Assembly: GCA_015709635.1 (NCBI GenBank)
Contig: CP054180.1
Span: 2,852,001 to 2,916,000, forward strand
DNA: 64,000 nt
DNA from: Gammaproteobacteria bacterium
GTDB lineage: Bacteria > Pseudomonadota > Gammaproteobacteria > Burkholderiales > Nitrosomonadaceae
Direction: 5' to 3'
Shown: positions 35,268 to 45,541 of the stretch, piece by piece
Position numbering within the stretch: position 1 is the first letter of the stretch
How the letters are laid out: every line of letters begins with the position of its first letter
Position numbers and translations under genes: made by a program
The notes under the pieces: model-generated
Database searches by the model: none
The model's input: only the letters and a program-made list of their open reading frames with translations
What the model was told of the DNA's origin: nothing

Positions 35268-38200
35268 ATGAAACAGAAAAAATCAAAATCAGCCGAAAAA
35301 GTGGCTTACGAACCAATTGCCTTGGTTGGAATTGGCTGCCGTTTTCCCGGCGGATCTCATGACCCGGAAAGCTTCTGGAATTTATTGGTTACGGGCAGCG
35401 ACGCCATCGTCGACATCCCGCCGGAACGTTGGAATCTCAAGCGCTTTTATGATCCCGACCACAACAAGCCTGGAAAAATGTACGTCAAGCAAGGCGGTTT
35501 TTTGCAACAGCGGGTCGATGAATTTGATGCACTGTTTTTTGGTATCACCCCCCGTGAAGCGGGATCGATCGATCCGCAGCAGCGCCTGCTGCTGGAGACC
35601 AGCTGGGAAGCTCTGGAAGATGCGGGAATCCCGTATGAATCGGTGATCGGATCCAACACAGGCGTGTTCATCGGCGCGTTTACCCTCGATCATAAACTGA
35701 CTCAGATGGGCAAAATGAATCGCGATCTGATCAGTACACATACCGCCGTCGGCTCAACGATGACCATCCTTTCCAACCGCATTTCGTATATTTTGGACTT
35801 GCGCGGCCCCAGCATGAGCGTCGATACGGCGTGTTCGTCTTCACTGGTGGCATTACACCTCGCTTGCCAGGCTATCTGGAACGGTGAATCCGATTTGGCG
35901 CTGGCTGGCGGAGTCAATGTCATGATGCGTCCGGAATATCCGATTGCCATGTGCAAAGGCGGCTTTCTTGCACCCGACGGACGCAGTAAAAGTTTTGACG
36001 CGGGTGCTAACGGCTATGGACGCGGAGAAGGTGCCGGTGTTGTTGTGCTGAAACCGTTATCGGCGGCGTTGAAAGACGGCGATTCGATTTATTCACTGAT
36101 ACGCGGTACCGGCGTCAATCAAGATGGCAGAACCAACGGCATTACCGTTCCGAATCCAGCTTCACAAACGGCCTTGATCCGGTCGGTTTGCGATAAATAC
36201 GGCATCGATACCAACGAGATCAGCTATTTCGAAGCCCATGGCACCGGCACGCCGGTCGGCGATCCGCTCGAAGCGAAAGCACTGGGCGATGCCATCGACC
36301 AGCATTCTAAGCGCTCCAAATCCCGTTTGATGGGTTCCGTCAAGGGCGCCATCGGTCATTTGGAAGCGGCGGCAGGCATCGCCGGCGTCATTAAAACATC
36401 GCTCTGCCTTGCGCATCATCAAGTGCCGCCACAAGCTAATTTGCATACGCCCAATCCCAACATTCCCTTTGAAGAATTGGGTCTGCGCTTACCGACCCGG
36501 TTGGAACCATTAGAATCCGATTCCCAATCCATTTACGCCGCTGTCAATTCGTTCGGTTACGGTGGAACTAATGCACACGTGGTGCTGGAAAATGCGCCCC
36601 CTGCTCTGAAGCTGGTTCGCGAAGAGGATGCAGCGGATCAAACTTATCTGCTACCGCTCTCCGCCCGCAGTGAGCAGGCGTTACAAAACCTCGCACGCGC
36701 TTGGATGAACAAATTTCCGCGCGATTATAAAGGAGCATTAAAAGACCTGTGCTTTTCAGCGGCGTGCCGCCGGGGACATCACGATTACCGGCTGGCGGTT
36801 ATTGGCAGCACCTGGGAAAACATGTACGACCAGCTCAGCACCTATCTGGCAGGGCAAGCGGATTACACCGGGGTTGCGGGAAAAACCGACAGCAAAGCAA
36901 CCGCAAAACCGGTATTCGTTTACACCGGCATGGGACCGCAATGGTGGGCCATGGGAAGAGAATTATATGAAAACAACGCCATCTACCGGGAAACCGTAGA
37001 AAAATGCGATTCGATTTTCCGCCAATTAGCGGGATGGTCCATCCTGAAAGAAATGCTGGCCGATGAACAAAACTCGAAAATCACCCAGACGGAAATAGCG
37101 CAACCGGCAAACTTCCTGGTGCAAGCCGGATTAACCGCCATGTGGCGTGCCAGCGGTATCGAACCCGGCGCGATCGTGGGCCATAGCTTGGGAGAAATTA
37201 CCGCAGCTTATGCCGCGGGTGCGCTCAGCCTGGAAGATGCCATCAAAGTCAGTTATGAACGCAGCCGCATTCTTAAAAAAGCCGCTGGCGGCGGGAAAAT
37301 GCTCGCCGTTGGTGTCAGCATGGAACACTGCGCTGAGTTAATCGCAACATTAACCCATGGCGATGTTTCCATCGCAGCCGTTAACGGTCCTACGCAAGTG
37401 ACGCTTTCAGGTGATCCCGCCGCATTGGAGAAAATTTCAGCCCATTTGACAGCGCAGGACGAGTTCAACCGGTTTTTGCAAGTCGAGCTGGCTTATCACA
37501 GCGCCTTCTTGGAACATTTGAAACCTGAAATCAGGCAAACCCTGGCTGATTTGCAGCCTAACTTGCCGCAGGTGCCGCTGTACTCGACAGTGTCGGGAAA
37601 ATTGACCGACAGTCTGAGCTTTGATGCTGAGTACTGGTGCAATAACGTGCGCGAACCGGTTTATTTCGCTCAGGCCATGGACAGTCTTCTGCAAGACGGT
37701 TACCGCATTTTTCTTGAGGTCGGTCCGCACCCGGTGCTATCAACCGCTATCAAGGATTGCTGTCAACAGCAAAATATCAAACCGCAAGCTTTTACCTCAT
37801 TGCGGCGCGATCAAGCCGAACAGCGCACGTTCCGGATGGCTTTGGCCGGACTTTACACGGCTGGTTGCAAAATCGACTGGAAACGATTGTATCCGGATGA
37901 TACCGTGTACGTTAAATTGCCAACCTACCCTTGGCAAAGAGAGACGTACTGGAACGAAGACCAAGAGTCCGTTACCGATCGCACCGGAACACCCGTTCAT
38001 GCATTGCTCGACCGCCGTTTATCCGGCCCCAAACCCGCATGGCAGAGCGCCATCAATCGTCAATTCCTGCCGTATCTGGACGATCATGTGGTCGATGAAC
38101 TCGTTGTCATGCCAGGCGCAGCTTATGTTGAAGCGGGATTGGCGGCATTTAATCAGGCAACGGGCAATACGGCGTGCGTGATTGAGCAATTATATTTTCA

Positions 38201-41200
38201 CCAAGCGTTGATTTTGAGTGGCAATGAAAGCGAACCTTTTATCCACGTCAGTTACGATCAAGAAAACGGCCAATACGCCTTCCACAGCCACTACCAAGAT
38301 ACAGCATTGGATTGGACCCTGCATGCTTCGGCGAAAATTTTACCGGTAGCATTGGAATCGGAAATGATCGCGCGATCAGATATTCAGCAGCGATGCACCG
38401 AGAAAGTTAATGTCGGCGAACTGTACGCGGAACTGAACGAACGCGGCTTATCGTACGGCCCTTACTTCCGGACGATCCAGCAACTCCAGCGCGGTCACAA
38501 CGAAGTATTGGCACAGATCCAGCTGCATACCGGCCTGTTGCCGGAAAACCCGGGTTACTTCTTGCATCCCACCATGTTGGATGGTTGTTTTCAATCACTC
38601 ATTGCAGCCACTAGTGAAAACGACCATTTCTACATGCCGGTTGCGATCAAACGCATTAGTTATCAGGGAAAACCAGGTGATACGCTGTGGTGTCACGGCA
38701 AGCTGAATCACATCAATGAACACAGCATTGAAGGTGAACTAACGCTATTTGACGAACAAGGCAATGTGCTGGTGAAGGTCGAAGGCTTGCGCTGCCGTGC
38801 TTTAACCAACGAGAAGAAAAATCTCAGCGAGCAACTGGCGGAATGGACGTATGCGTGGCAATGGCAGAAAAAAGCGGTGCCGTCGAATGTGAAGCGCAAG
38901 GGTGGCTGGCTGGTGTTCAGCGACAGCAGCAAAACCAGCGAAACCCTGTGTCAAGAACTCGAAGCCAGCGGTAATCATGTGATACGGGTACCGCTGAATG
39001 AAGTTTATCAACAGGAATTCAGCCATTTTCAAGCACTCAATCCCAGCGAGCTTGGTTATCTGGAACAAATCGTTCTAAAAGCAAAATCGCAAGGATGCAC
39101 CGGGGTCGCCTATTTATGGGGACTGGCAGGAACGGCGCACAACGATCCCGCCGGTGTCGAACAAGCCAGCGTCGCCTTACAAATTATCCAGCTGCTTGGC
39201 AAAGTGTTTACAACCCAGGCGCCTCGTGTCTATGTCGTCACTCAAGGAACGCAAGCGGTTAGCGGCGGCGGTGAAGTGACAAATATCCCGTTAACCGCAT
39301 TAACCGGATTGACGCGTGTGGCATTGAATGAATTTCCGTTATTGCGTTGCACGCAAATCGATTTGGATCCGGTAAGCGCGGACAAAGAAGTTCATTTATT
39401 AACCAGGGAATTAATGTCCGATGACAGCGAAGATGACGTCGCTTTACGCGGTCAAGAGCGTTATGTTCACCGCTGGATCAGACAGAGCGTAGAGCTTCCA
39501 TCGAACGAGCGCAATGGCGCAAGCGTTGACGCGTTCCGGCTCAGCAGACAGGGCCGCTATGAATTTCATGCTATGCCCGCACCGGTTCCGGAAAACGATG
39601 AAGTGGTCGTGGCGTTGCAATGCATCAACTTAACCAGCTATCAGCTTACCGACACGAACGATGGCGATGTGCACGGTTATTTTGCGCTAGGTGTCATCGA
39701 TAAAGTAGGAAACCAAGTGCTCAATTGCAGCGCTGGCGAACTTGTCATGCTGGTGACCGATGAAACCATTGCTTCGCACGTCGTTTGTGCAGCCGACCAG
39801 GTATTTTCTGTCGACCAATTCCAGCTCAGCCATGACGAAATTGTTTCATTGGCAACCACGCTAGCACCCGCGTATTACGCCCTGAAATATGTCGCCCGGG
39901 TGGCGCCTTTGGAAACCGTGCTGATCGATGGCGCGTTAGGCGCTGCGGCTAGCGCTGCAGTAGAAGTGGCAAACTGTCTGGGCGCAACTCCGGTGCTTTA
40001 TCACCAAGGAGAAGACATTTCCTGCCTTGGAAATCCGCAAGCAGCGCCGGTACGCGCCTGGATACGCGGCATTGACGCGCACAAACCGGAGGGTATCGAG
40101 CATTTGCTGCTGCCCGAAACACATGAAATCGTTCTAACCCAAACCCATACCGATCGTTTGCCGGTCAGTCTATTGCAAAAAAGCTTTATACACCTGGACG
40201 CATTAAAACTTGCACTGACGGCTCCGGATTTATTCCAGCAACTGCTGGACGCCATCGCGCATTTATTTAGCACGGTTCAGATTGTCAGTTTGCCGCAGAT
40301 TAATGAATTAACGTTGACGGAAGGCATTGCCTACTTGTCTGGCCGGAATCGTTCTATCACCGATGCCACGCAAATTTTATCGCTACAGGATAAATCCGCC
40401 ATCACGGTCATTGATCAACAACAATCCGCATTATTCGATGAACATGCAGCCTATCTGATTACCGGCGGTTTCGGCGGATTTGGACTCGAAGCGGCAAAAT
40501 GGATGGCTAAGCATGGCGCCAAGCACCTGATTATGGTTAGCCGCCGCGGAGCTTCGGATGACGCGGCAAAAGCCGTATTGGATTGGTTATCGGGAAAAGA
40601 TGTGCAGGTAACAGCAGTGGCCGCTGATTTGACCGATGAAACGCAAGTTAAGTCGTTATTTGACAGGATCTCCAGTACCTGCCCACCCCTGAAAGGAATA
40701 TTCCATACCGCGGCCATTCTGGATGACGCCCCGATTGCCGAGTTGACTCCGGAGCGCATGACTCGGGTCATGCGTGCCAAAGCGCTGAGCGCCTGGTATC
40801 TGCATCAATACACACAAAACGATGCGCTCGATTTCTTCGTTTTATTCTCGTCGGTTTCCGCAATCATCGGCAATGCGCGTCAGGCCAACTACGCCGCAGC
40901 CAATACTTTCCTTGATGCGCTGGCAGCCAAACGCCGCGCCGATGGTTTGGCTGGCACGAGTATCAACTGGGGTGCTATTGCCACCGGTATGGCGGTGAAT
41001 AGCGAAGAAGTGAAAAAACATCTGAATCTGATGGGGATGAACACCATCACGGTCAATCAAGCCATGGATTGCTGGGCGCAAATGCGCGGCACCGATCTGT
41101 CCCAATATGGATTGATGAATTGCGATTGGGAAAAGTGGCAAGCATTTGAACCCACCGGCGGCAATTCTCCCCGGTTCGGAAACTTGATCGGTCATGCCGA

Positions 41201-41654
41201 TCAAAAATCGGAAAATGCACTCACCAAAGTCTGTCAGGAGATATTTCAGCTACCGCCAGAGCAAAGAGAAGAGGGGATGCTGCGCGCTCTTGCCGGACAA
41301 ATTGCATCGGTGTTGCGTATTCCAATTGAAAAAATCGACAGTGAGCAATCCTTAATGCACATGGGCGTCGACTCTCTGATGTCTGCGGAATTGCAAGCGC
41401 TTATCAACAAGACTTTCGGCGTCAGAATTTCCACGCTGGAATTAATGCGCAGTCCAAACCTGGGGCATATGGCGCACATTCTGATGGAGAAAACGATTCT
41501 GTCGATTTCGCCATCAACCGCGGACGAATCCGTGTCAGAAAGTTCAGTGATCGAGCATATGTCGGAGAAAGACATCGACATGTTACTGGAGCAACTGTTA
41601 GTTAACGGCTCCGGTGCGATTCTGGAAACCAGTAAAGGCGCGGTTAATTTATAG
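35268..41654 (+). CDS. Iterative highly-reducing-type type I polyketide synthase
   Basis: 2128 residues with order KS-AT-DH-structural KR-ER-like-KR-ACP. KS (about 14-440): DTACSSS with Cys189, His324, His364. AT (about 546-840): GHSLG with Ser640 and an AYHS specificity motif, more like malonyl- than methylmalonyl-type. DH (about 925-1195): His940 and Asp1105 present, but the usual Gly of HxxxGxxxxP is Glu. ER-like (about 1415-1700): nucleotide motif reads DGALGAAAS, lacking GGVG, so probably inactive. KR: TGGFGGFG at 1732, LDD at 1818-1820 (B-type), Tyr1875, Asn1879. ACP: MGVDSL with Ser2036. No thioesterase; the tail ends in an acidic helix (MSEKDIDMLLEQLL). Product release is likely by the following oxoamine synthase. 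Confidence 0.95.
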   Translation: MKQKKSKSAEKVAYEPIALVGIGCRFPGGSHDPESFWNLLVTGSDAIVDIPPERWNLKRFYDPDHNKPGKMYVKQGGFLQQRVDEFDALFFGITPREAGSIDPQQRLLLETSWEALEDAGIPYESVIGSNTGVFIGAFTLDHKLTQMGKMNRDLISTHTAVGSTMTILSNRISYILDLRGPSMSVDTACSSSLVALHLACQAIWNGESDLALAGGVNVMMRPEYPIAMCKGGFLAPDGRSKSFDAGANGYGRGEGAGVVVLKPLSAALKDGDSIYSLIRGTGVNQDGRTNGITVPNPASQTALIRSVCDKYGIDTNEISYFEAHGTGTPVGDPLEAKALGDAIDQHSKRSKSRLMGSVKGAIGHLEAAAGIAGVIKTSLCLAHHQVPPQANLHTPNPNIPFEELGLRLPTRLEPLESDSQSIYAAVNSFGYGGTNAHVVLENAPPALKLVREEDAADQTYLLPLSARSEQALQNLARAWMNKFPRDYKGALKDLCFSAACRRGHHDYRLAVIGSTWENMYDQLSTYLAGQADYTGVAGKTDSKATAKPVFVYTGMGPQWWAMGRELYENNAIYRETVEKCDSIFRQLAGWSILKEMLADEQNSKITQTEIAQPANFLVQAGLTAMWRASGIEPGAIVGHSLGEITAAYAAGALSLEDAIKVSYERSRILKKAAGGGKMLAVGVSMEHCAELIATLTHGDVSIAAVNGPTQVTLSGDPAALEKISAHLTAQDEFNRFLQVELAYHSAFLEHLKPEIRQTLADLQPNLPQVPLYSTVSGKLTDSLSFDAEYWCNNVREPVYFAQAMDSLLQDGYRIFLEVGPHPVLSTAIKDCCQQQNIKPQAFTSLRRDQAEQRTFRMALAGLYTAGCKIDWKRLYPDDTVYVKLPTYPWQRETYWNEDQESVTDRTGTPVHALLDRRLSGPKPAWQSAINRQFLPYLDDHVVDELVVMPGAAYVEAGLAAFNQATGNTACVIEQLYFHQALILSGNESEPFIHVSYDQENGQYAFHSHYQDTALDWTLHASAKILPVALESEMIARSDIQQRCTEKVNVGELYAELNERGLSYGPYFRTIQQLQRGHNEVLAQIQLHTGLLPENPGYFLHPTMLDGCFQSLIAATSENDHFYMPVAIKRISYQGKPGDTLWCHGKLNHINEHSIEGELTLFDEQGNVLVKVEGLRCRALTNEKKNLSEQLAEWTYAWQWQKKAVPSNVKRKGGWLVFSDSSKTSETLCQELEASGNHVIRVPLNEVYQQEFSHFQALNPSELGYLEQIVLKAKSQGCTGVAYLWGLAGTAHNDPAGVEQASVALQIIQLLGKVFTTQAPRVYVVTQGTQAVSGGGEVTNIPLTALTGLTRVALNEFPLLRCTQIDLDPVSADKEVHLLTRELMSDDSEDDVALRGQERYVHRWIRQSVELPSNERNGASVDAFRLSRQGRYEFHAMPAPVPENDEVVVALQCINLTSYQLTDTNDGDVHGYFALGVIDKVGNQVLNCSAGELVMLVTDETIASHVVCAADQVFSVDQFQLSHDEIVSLATTLAPAYYALKYVARVAPLETVLIDGALGAAASAAVEVANCLGATPVLYHQGEDISCLGNPQAAPVRAWIRGIDAHKPEGIEHLLLPETHEIVLTQTHTDRLPVSLLQKSFIHLDALKLALTAPDLFQQLLDAIAHLFSTVQIVSLPQINELTLTEGIAYLSGRNRSITDATQILSLQDKSAITVIDQQQSALFDEHAAYLITGGFGGFGLEAAKWMAKHGAKHLIMVSRRGASDDAAKAVLDWLSGKDVQVTAVAADLTDETQVKSLFDRISSTCPPLKGIFHTAAILDDAPIAELTPERMTRVMRAKALSAWYLHQYTQNDALDFFVLFSSVSAIIGNARQANYAAANTFLDALAAKRRADGLAGTSINWGAIATGMAVNSEEVKKHLNLMGMNTITVNQAMDCWAQMRGTDLSQYGLMNCDWEKWQAFEPTGGNSPRFGNLIGHADQKSENALTKVCQEIFQLPPEQREEGMLRALAGQIASVLRIPIEKIDSEQSLMHMGVDSLMSAELQALINKTFGVRISTLELMRSPNLGHMAHILMEKTILSISPSTADESVSESSVIEHMSEKDIDMLLEQLLVNGSGAILETSKGAVNL

Positions 41655-41673
41655 GATGGCAAAAACAAAGCGT

Positions 41674-41706
41674 GCATTCCGGCCAACTGAAAACTGGCCG
41701 GAATGC
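41674..41706. promoter_or_regulatory. Perfect 12-bp hairpin between PKS and oxoamine synthase genes
   Basis: GCATTCCGGCCA pairs fully with TGGCCGGAATGC around a 9-nt loop, 20 bp after the PKS stop. No T-run follows on the plus strand, so a strong intrinsic terminator is unlikely. It may instead protect the PKS mRNA 3' end or lower downstream expression. Confidence 0.55.
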
Positions 41707-41775
41707 AGGCGCGCAAAGATTCGTTAGTTTTCCATTTATTAGTTATATATCAGAAATTATACAAAGGTTTATGAA

Positions 41776-43137
41776 ATGAACAATAAAGCCAGCAAGCTGG
41801 AAAATTTGTCACTGGATGAAAAGCGCAACCTTCTCAGAGAACTGATCTCGCAGCAGGAAAATAACCGGAATGGGAAATCGGACACAGACGACATACCTGA
41901 AGCATGGTACCGGTTCGATAAATTTCCCGACTACAGCGCATTGATGGAGCAAGGAAAGATATTCCAGGCACTGTCGATGAACAACCCGTATTTCAATCCG
42001 CATCAAGGTGTCAGCGATCATATCACCTCTATCGAAGGCAAGGATTTTATCAATTATTCAGGTTATAACTATCTCGGCTTATCAGGCCACCCCGAAGTTT
42101 CCGCCGCCGCCAAAGCTGCCATCGATCAATACGGCACTTCGGTTTCTGCCAGCCGCATCGTGTCGGGAGAAATACCGCTTCATCGCGAACTGGAACAAAT
42201 TCTGGCTGAAATCCACGGCACTGAAGCTGCGTTAGCTTTAGTCAGCGGTTATTCGACCAACGTATCGGTGATCAGTCATTTATTCGGTCCCAATGATCTG
42301 CTGATCCACGATAGCCTGATTCACAACAGCATTATTACCGGCTGCAAGCTCTCAGGTGCCAGACGTATGACTTTTCCCCATAACGACTGGGAAGCCCTGG
42401 ATAAAATTTTGACCGATGAGCGCCATGCTTATCAGCGTACCCTGATCATTATCGAGGGCGTTTACAGTATGGACGGCGACATTCCCGATCTCCCCCGTTT
42501 CATCGAGATCAAGAAAAAACATAAGTGTTTGCTCATGGTCGATGAAGCACATGCAGTCGGCATCATCGGACCGCGAGGATTCGGTTCCCATGATCACTTC
42601 AGCATCGACGCCGCCGAAGTCGATATCTGGATGGGCACGTTGAGTAAGGCGTTCGCGAGTTGCGGCGGCTATATTTGCGGCTCCCGGGCTCTGATTGAAA
42701 ATCTTAAATACAATGCAGCCGGTGCAGTGTTATTCAGCGTCGGTATCTCCCCTCCCAATACCGCCGCCGCGCTTGCTTCGGCACGAATCTTGAAGCGCGA
42801 ACCCGAACGCGCCGAGCGCTTGCGTGCCAGATCGGCTTTATTCCTGCAACAAGCCAAAGAACAAGGGCTTGACACCGGTCTGGCCAATGGCACAGGCGTC
42901 GTTTCCATTATTCTGGGGGATTCCGTTCTTTGCCTGAAGCTCAGCCAGAAGTTATACGAGGTGGGCATCAATGTTCATCCGATCATGTATCCGGCTGTAC
43001 CGGAATCGGCTGCCCGATTACGTTTTTTCATTACCAGCAATCTGTCCGAAGAAGAAGTGATTTACACGGTAAACACGCTTGCGCAAGCGTTACGCCAATT
43101 GCATAAAGAAACCAGTGGCGGAGCTGCTTTATCTTGA
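41776..43137 (+). CDS. PLP-dependent alpha-oxoamine synthase, PKS-associated
   Basis: 453 residues of the family that includes 8-amino-7-oxononanoate synthase, serine palmitoyltransferase and 2-amino-3-ketobutyrate ligase. These join an acyl thioester to an amino acid with loss of CO2, giving an alpha-amino ketone. Motifs: NYLGLSGHPEV, SRIVSGEIPLHRELE, the PLP Asp block LLMVDEAHAVG, and MGTLSKAFASCGGY with Lys291 as the Schiff-base lysine. The first 75 or so residues are extra; LSLDEKRNLLRELISQQ looks like a docking helix facing the acidic PKS tail. No bioF/biotin genes are near, so it most likely offloads the PKS chain. The amino acid used is unknown. Confidence 0.9.
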   Translation: MNNKASKLENLSLDEKRNLLRELISQQENNRNGKSDTDDIPEAWYRFDKFPDYSALMEQGKIFQALSMNNPYFNPHQGVSDHITSIEGKDFINYSGYNYLGLSGHPEVSAAAKAAIDQYGTSVSASRIVSGEIPLHRELEQILAEIHGTEAALALVSGYSTNVSVISHLFGPNDLLIHDSLIHNSIITGCKLSGARRMTFPHNDWEALDKILTDERHAYQRTLIIIEGVYSMDGDIPDLPRFIEIKKKHKCLLMVDEAHAVGIIGPRGFGSHDHFSIDAAEVDIWMGTLSKAFASCGGYICGSRALIENLKYNAAGAVLFSVGISPPNTAAALASARILKREPERAERLRARSALFLQQAKEQGLDTGLANGTGVVSIILGDSVLCLKLSQKLYEVGINVHPIMYPAVPESAARLRFFITSNLSEEEVIYTVNTLAQALRQLHKETSGGAALS

Positions 43138-43202
43138 TCCGGATGGCCGCCGGAAAAATGCGCAGCAATTACACAACCCAAGAAATTAAAAGGATTCAAT
43201 CA

Positions 43203-45530
43203 ATGCTTACTCCATATACCCGCCAGATACTCCAGCATAGCTGGTGGACTGTCATTCTAAGCGTCTTGCTGGTGATGGCCGCCGGTTACGGCATCCAGTT
43301 TCTGCACTTTAAAAGCGATTACCGCATGTTCTTCAGTGAGGAAAATCCGCAGCTCCTCGCATTCGACTCCTTAAACAAGACTTATGTCCGGGATGACAAT
43401 CTGCTGGTGGTGGTGACACCCGCTAACGGTGACGTATTCACCAAGGAAAATCTCGTCATCGCCGAGAAACTAACCAAAGCGCTCTGGCAAACACCGTATT
43501 CAATACGGGTGGATTCCATCACTAATTTTCAATATAGCCGCGCGACCGGTGACGAGCTTTTTGTCGAAGATCTGATAAGAAATGCCGATCAACTGAATGC
43601 GCAGCAGATCAATCAGAAAAAAGAAATTGCCTTGAATGAGCCGCTCTTAGTCAACCGGCTCATTTCGCCTGATGCCCGAGTGATGGGAATCAATATAGTG
43701 GTGCACAGACCTGCACTGGACCAGGACAAAGAAACCACGGAAGCGGTCGAATTCGTACGAAACCTGGTTGGTAAGCTGAAAAAGGAATACGTGGATTTGG
43801 ATATCCGGCTGACAGGCTCTCTTATCCTGGATACATCCTTTGCGGAATCATCCAAGCACGATATGGCAACACTCACCCCGGCAATGCTCATCATCATTTG
43901 CCTCGCCCTGGCTTTGTTTCTTAAATCGTTGTGGGGCACAGTCGCCATCATCGCCATGATGGTACTGGCGGTCGTTGGGGCAATCGGCCTGGCCGGCTGG
44001 CTGGATATTGCGTTTTCCCCTTCCAGCATCCCCGCTCCAACCATTTTGCTCACTGTCGTTGTCGCCGACGCCGTGCATATCTTAACGGGTTATTACGGCG
44101 CGCTGGAGCAAGGCCGGGACAGAAAAAACGCCATGACGGAAAGCATCGCGGTTAACTTTAAAGCGATTCTTTTTACCAATCTGACCACGGCGATCGGTTT
44201 TCTTTCGATGAACTATAGCGAGGTTCCACCCTTTCAGGATCTTGGTAATATTACGGCGATGGGTGTCGGGCTCGCTTTTTTTCTGACGATCACTTTTCTA
44301 CCCGCGCTGATGATGCTGTTACCGCAGCATAAAGGACGCACCGGCATCGGCAACAGCAAGACGCTGGCGCGATTGGCAAACTTTATCATCGCCTATCGCA
44401 ACACCGTCTTGTCCTTTCTTGTTGTGATTACGGTTGCACTGATTGCCTGCATCCCGCTGAATGAGCTGGATGACGAGTATGTGAAATATTTCGATGATTC
44501 CATCGCATTCCGCCGCGATACCGATTACACCACAGCCAATCTGACCGGTGTATACCGCATCGATTATTCGCTCGGCAATGAAATCGAAGGCGGGATCAGC
44601 GATCCGGCGTTTCTTAACCAGGTTGACGCCTTTGTGCAATGGTACCGGAAGCAGCCGGAGGTCATGCACGTCTACGCGGTTACGGATATTCTCAAACGCT
44701 TGAACCGCAACATGCATGACGACGATCCGGCGTGGTATCGTTTGCCGGAAAGCAGGGACTTGAGCGCGCAAATTCTATTGATGTACGAAATGTCCTTACC
44801 GTACGGCTTGGATCTCAACGACCGGATCAATGTCAGCAAATCGGCAACTCGCGTAACCGTCACCTTGCATAGTATTTCCAGCCAGCAGGTGATCGATCTT
44901 GAAACACGTGCGCAGACCTGGCTGGCCGCCAATACTTCCGTCGTCAAGCACAGCGAAGGCACGGGCCCGACCTTATTGTTCGCGCATATCGGACAACGCA
45001 ATATCGCCAGCATGATCTCAGGGGAAATTGTAGCCATAGGCATTATCTCGCTGATCATGATTCTGGTATTGCGTTCTGTTCAACTGGGCCTGATCAGTTT
45101 AATCCCCAACTTGATCCCTGCGGGCATTGCATTCGGCTTGTGGGGTTTGGCTGTCGGTCAAGTAGGGTTGGCAGCATCCGTGGTCGCGGCCATGACGCTG
45201 GGAATTCTGGTGGACGATACCGTCCATTTTCTCAGCAAATACCAGCATGCCAGAACACAACTCAATCTGACACCGGAAGATTCCATCCGCTACGCTTTCG
45301 CCACGGTAGGCAGCGCCTTATGGATCACTTCCGCAGTGCTGATCATGGGATTTTCCCTGTTCGCATTTTCCAGTTTCAAAATCAACAACGAAATGGGGAT
45401 GCTCACTTCGAGCATTTTTGCCTTGGGATTATTTGCTGAATTCCTTTTGCTTCCCCCTATTCTACTCACCCTGGAGGCTTGGAGAAGTCACATGGCCAAA
45501 TCTTCCAGTCCTGTCATCACTAAGTTTTAA
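43203..45530 (+). CDS. MMPL/RND-family lipid exporter
   Basis: 775 residues from ATG 43203, chosen because AAAAGGA lies 8 nt upstream; a TTG at 43134 overlapping the previous stop is an alternative. The layout is two repeats of one helix, a large periplasmic domain, then five helices. First repeat: WWTVILSVLLVMAAGYGI, then LIIICLALALFLKSLWG; sterol-sensing-like VVVADAVHILTGYYGAL. Second repeat: GIISLIMILVLRSVQLGLIS and GILVDDTVHFLSKYQHAR, with proton-path Asp residues. Relatives move hopanoids and other lipids to the outer membrane. Its place in the PKS operon suggests it exports the product. Confidence 0.9.
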   Translation: MLTPYTRQILQHSWWTVILSVLLVMAAGYGIQFLHFKSDYRMFFSEENPQLLAFDSLNKTYVRDDNLLVVVTPANGDVFTKENLVIAEKLTKALWQTPYSIRVDSITNFQYSRATGDELFVEDLIRNADQLNAQQINQKKEIALNEPLLVNRLISPDARVMGINIVVHRPALDQDKETTEAVEFVRNLVGKLKKEYVDLDIRLTGSLILDTSFAESSKHDMATLTPAMLIIICLALALFLKSLWGTVAIIAMMVLAVVGAIGLAGWLDIAFSPSSIPAPTILLTVVVADAVHILTGYYGALEQGRDRKNAMTESIAVNFKAILFTNLTTAIGFLSMNYSEVPPFQDLGNITAMGVGLAFFLTITFLPALMMLLPQHKGRTGIGNSKTLARLANFIIAYRNTVLSFLVVITVALIACIPLNELDDEYVKYFDDSIAFRRDTDYTTANLTGVYRIDYSLGNEIEGGISDPAFLNQVDAFVQWYRKQPEVMHVYAVTDILKRLNRNMHDDDPAWYRLPESRDLSAQILLMYEMSLPYGLDLNDRINVSKSATRVTVTLHSISSQQVIDLETRAQTWLAANTSVVKHSEGTGPTLLFAHIGQRNIASMISGEIVAIGIISLIMILVLRSVQLGLISLIPNLIPAGIAFGLWGLAVGQVGLAASVVAAMTLGILVDDTVHFLSKYQHARTQLNLTPEDSIRYAFATVGSALWITSAVLIMGFSLFAFSSFKINNEMGMLTSSIFALGLFAEFLLLPPILLTLEAWRSHMAKSSSPVITKF

Positions 45531-45541
45531 AGGAGAAACCA

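Noticed and set aside
35268..41654. Thioesterase or second module at the PKS C-terminus
   Set aside because: After the ACP only about 50 residues remain, with no GxSxG motif.
41776..43137. Serine palmitoyltransferase or biotin-synthesis BioF
   Set aside because: The N-terminal docking-like extension and PKS neighbour favour chain release from the PKS; no biotin or ceramide genes are present. A sphingolipid role is not fully excluded.
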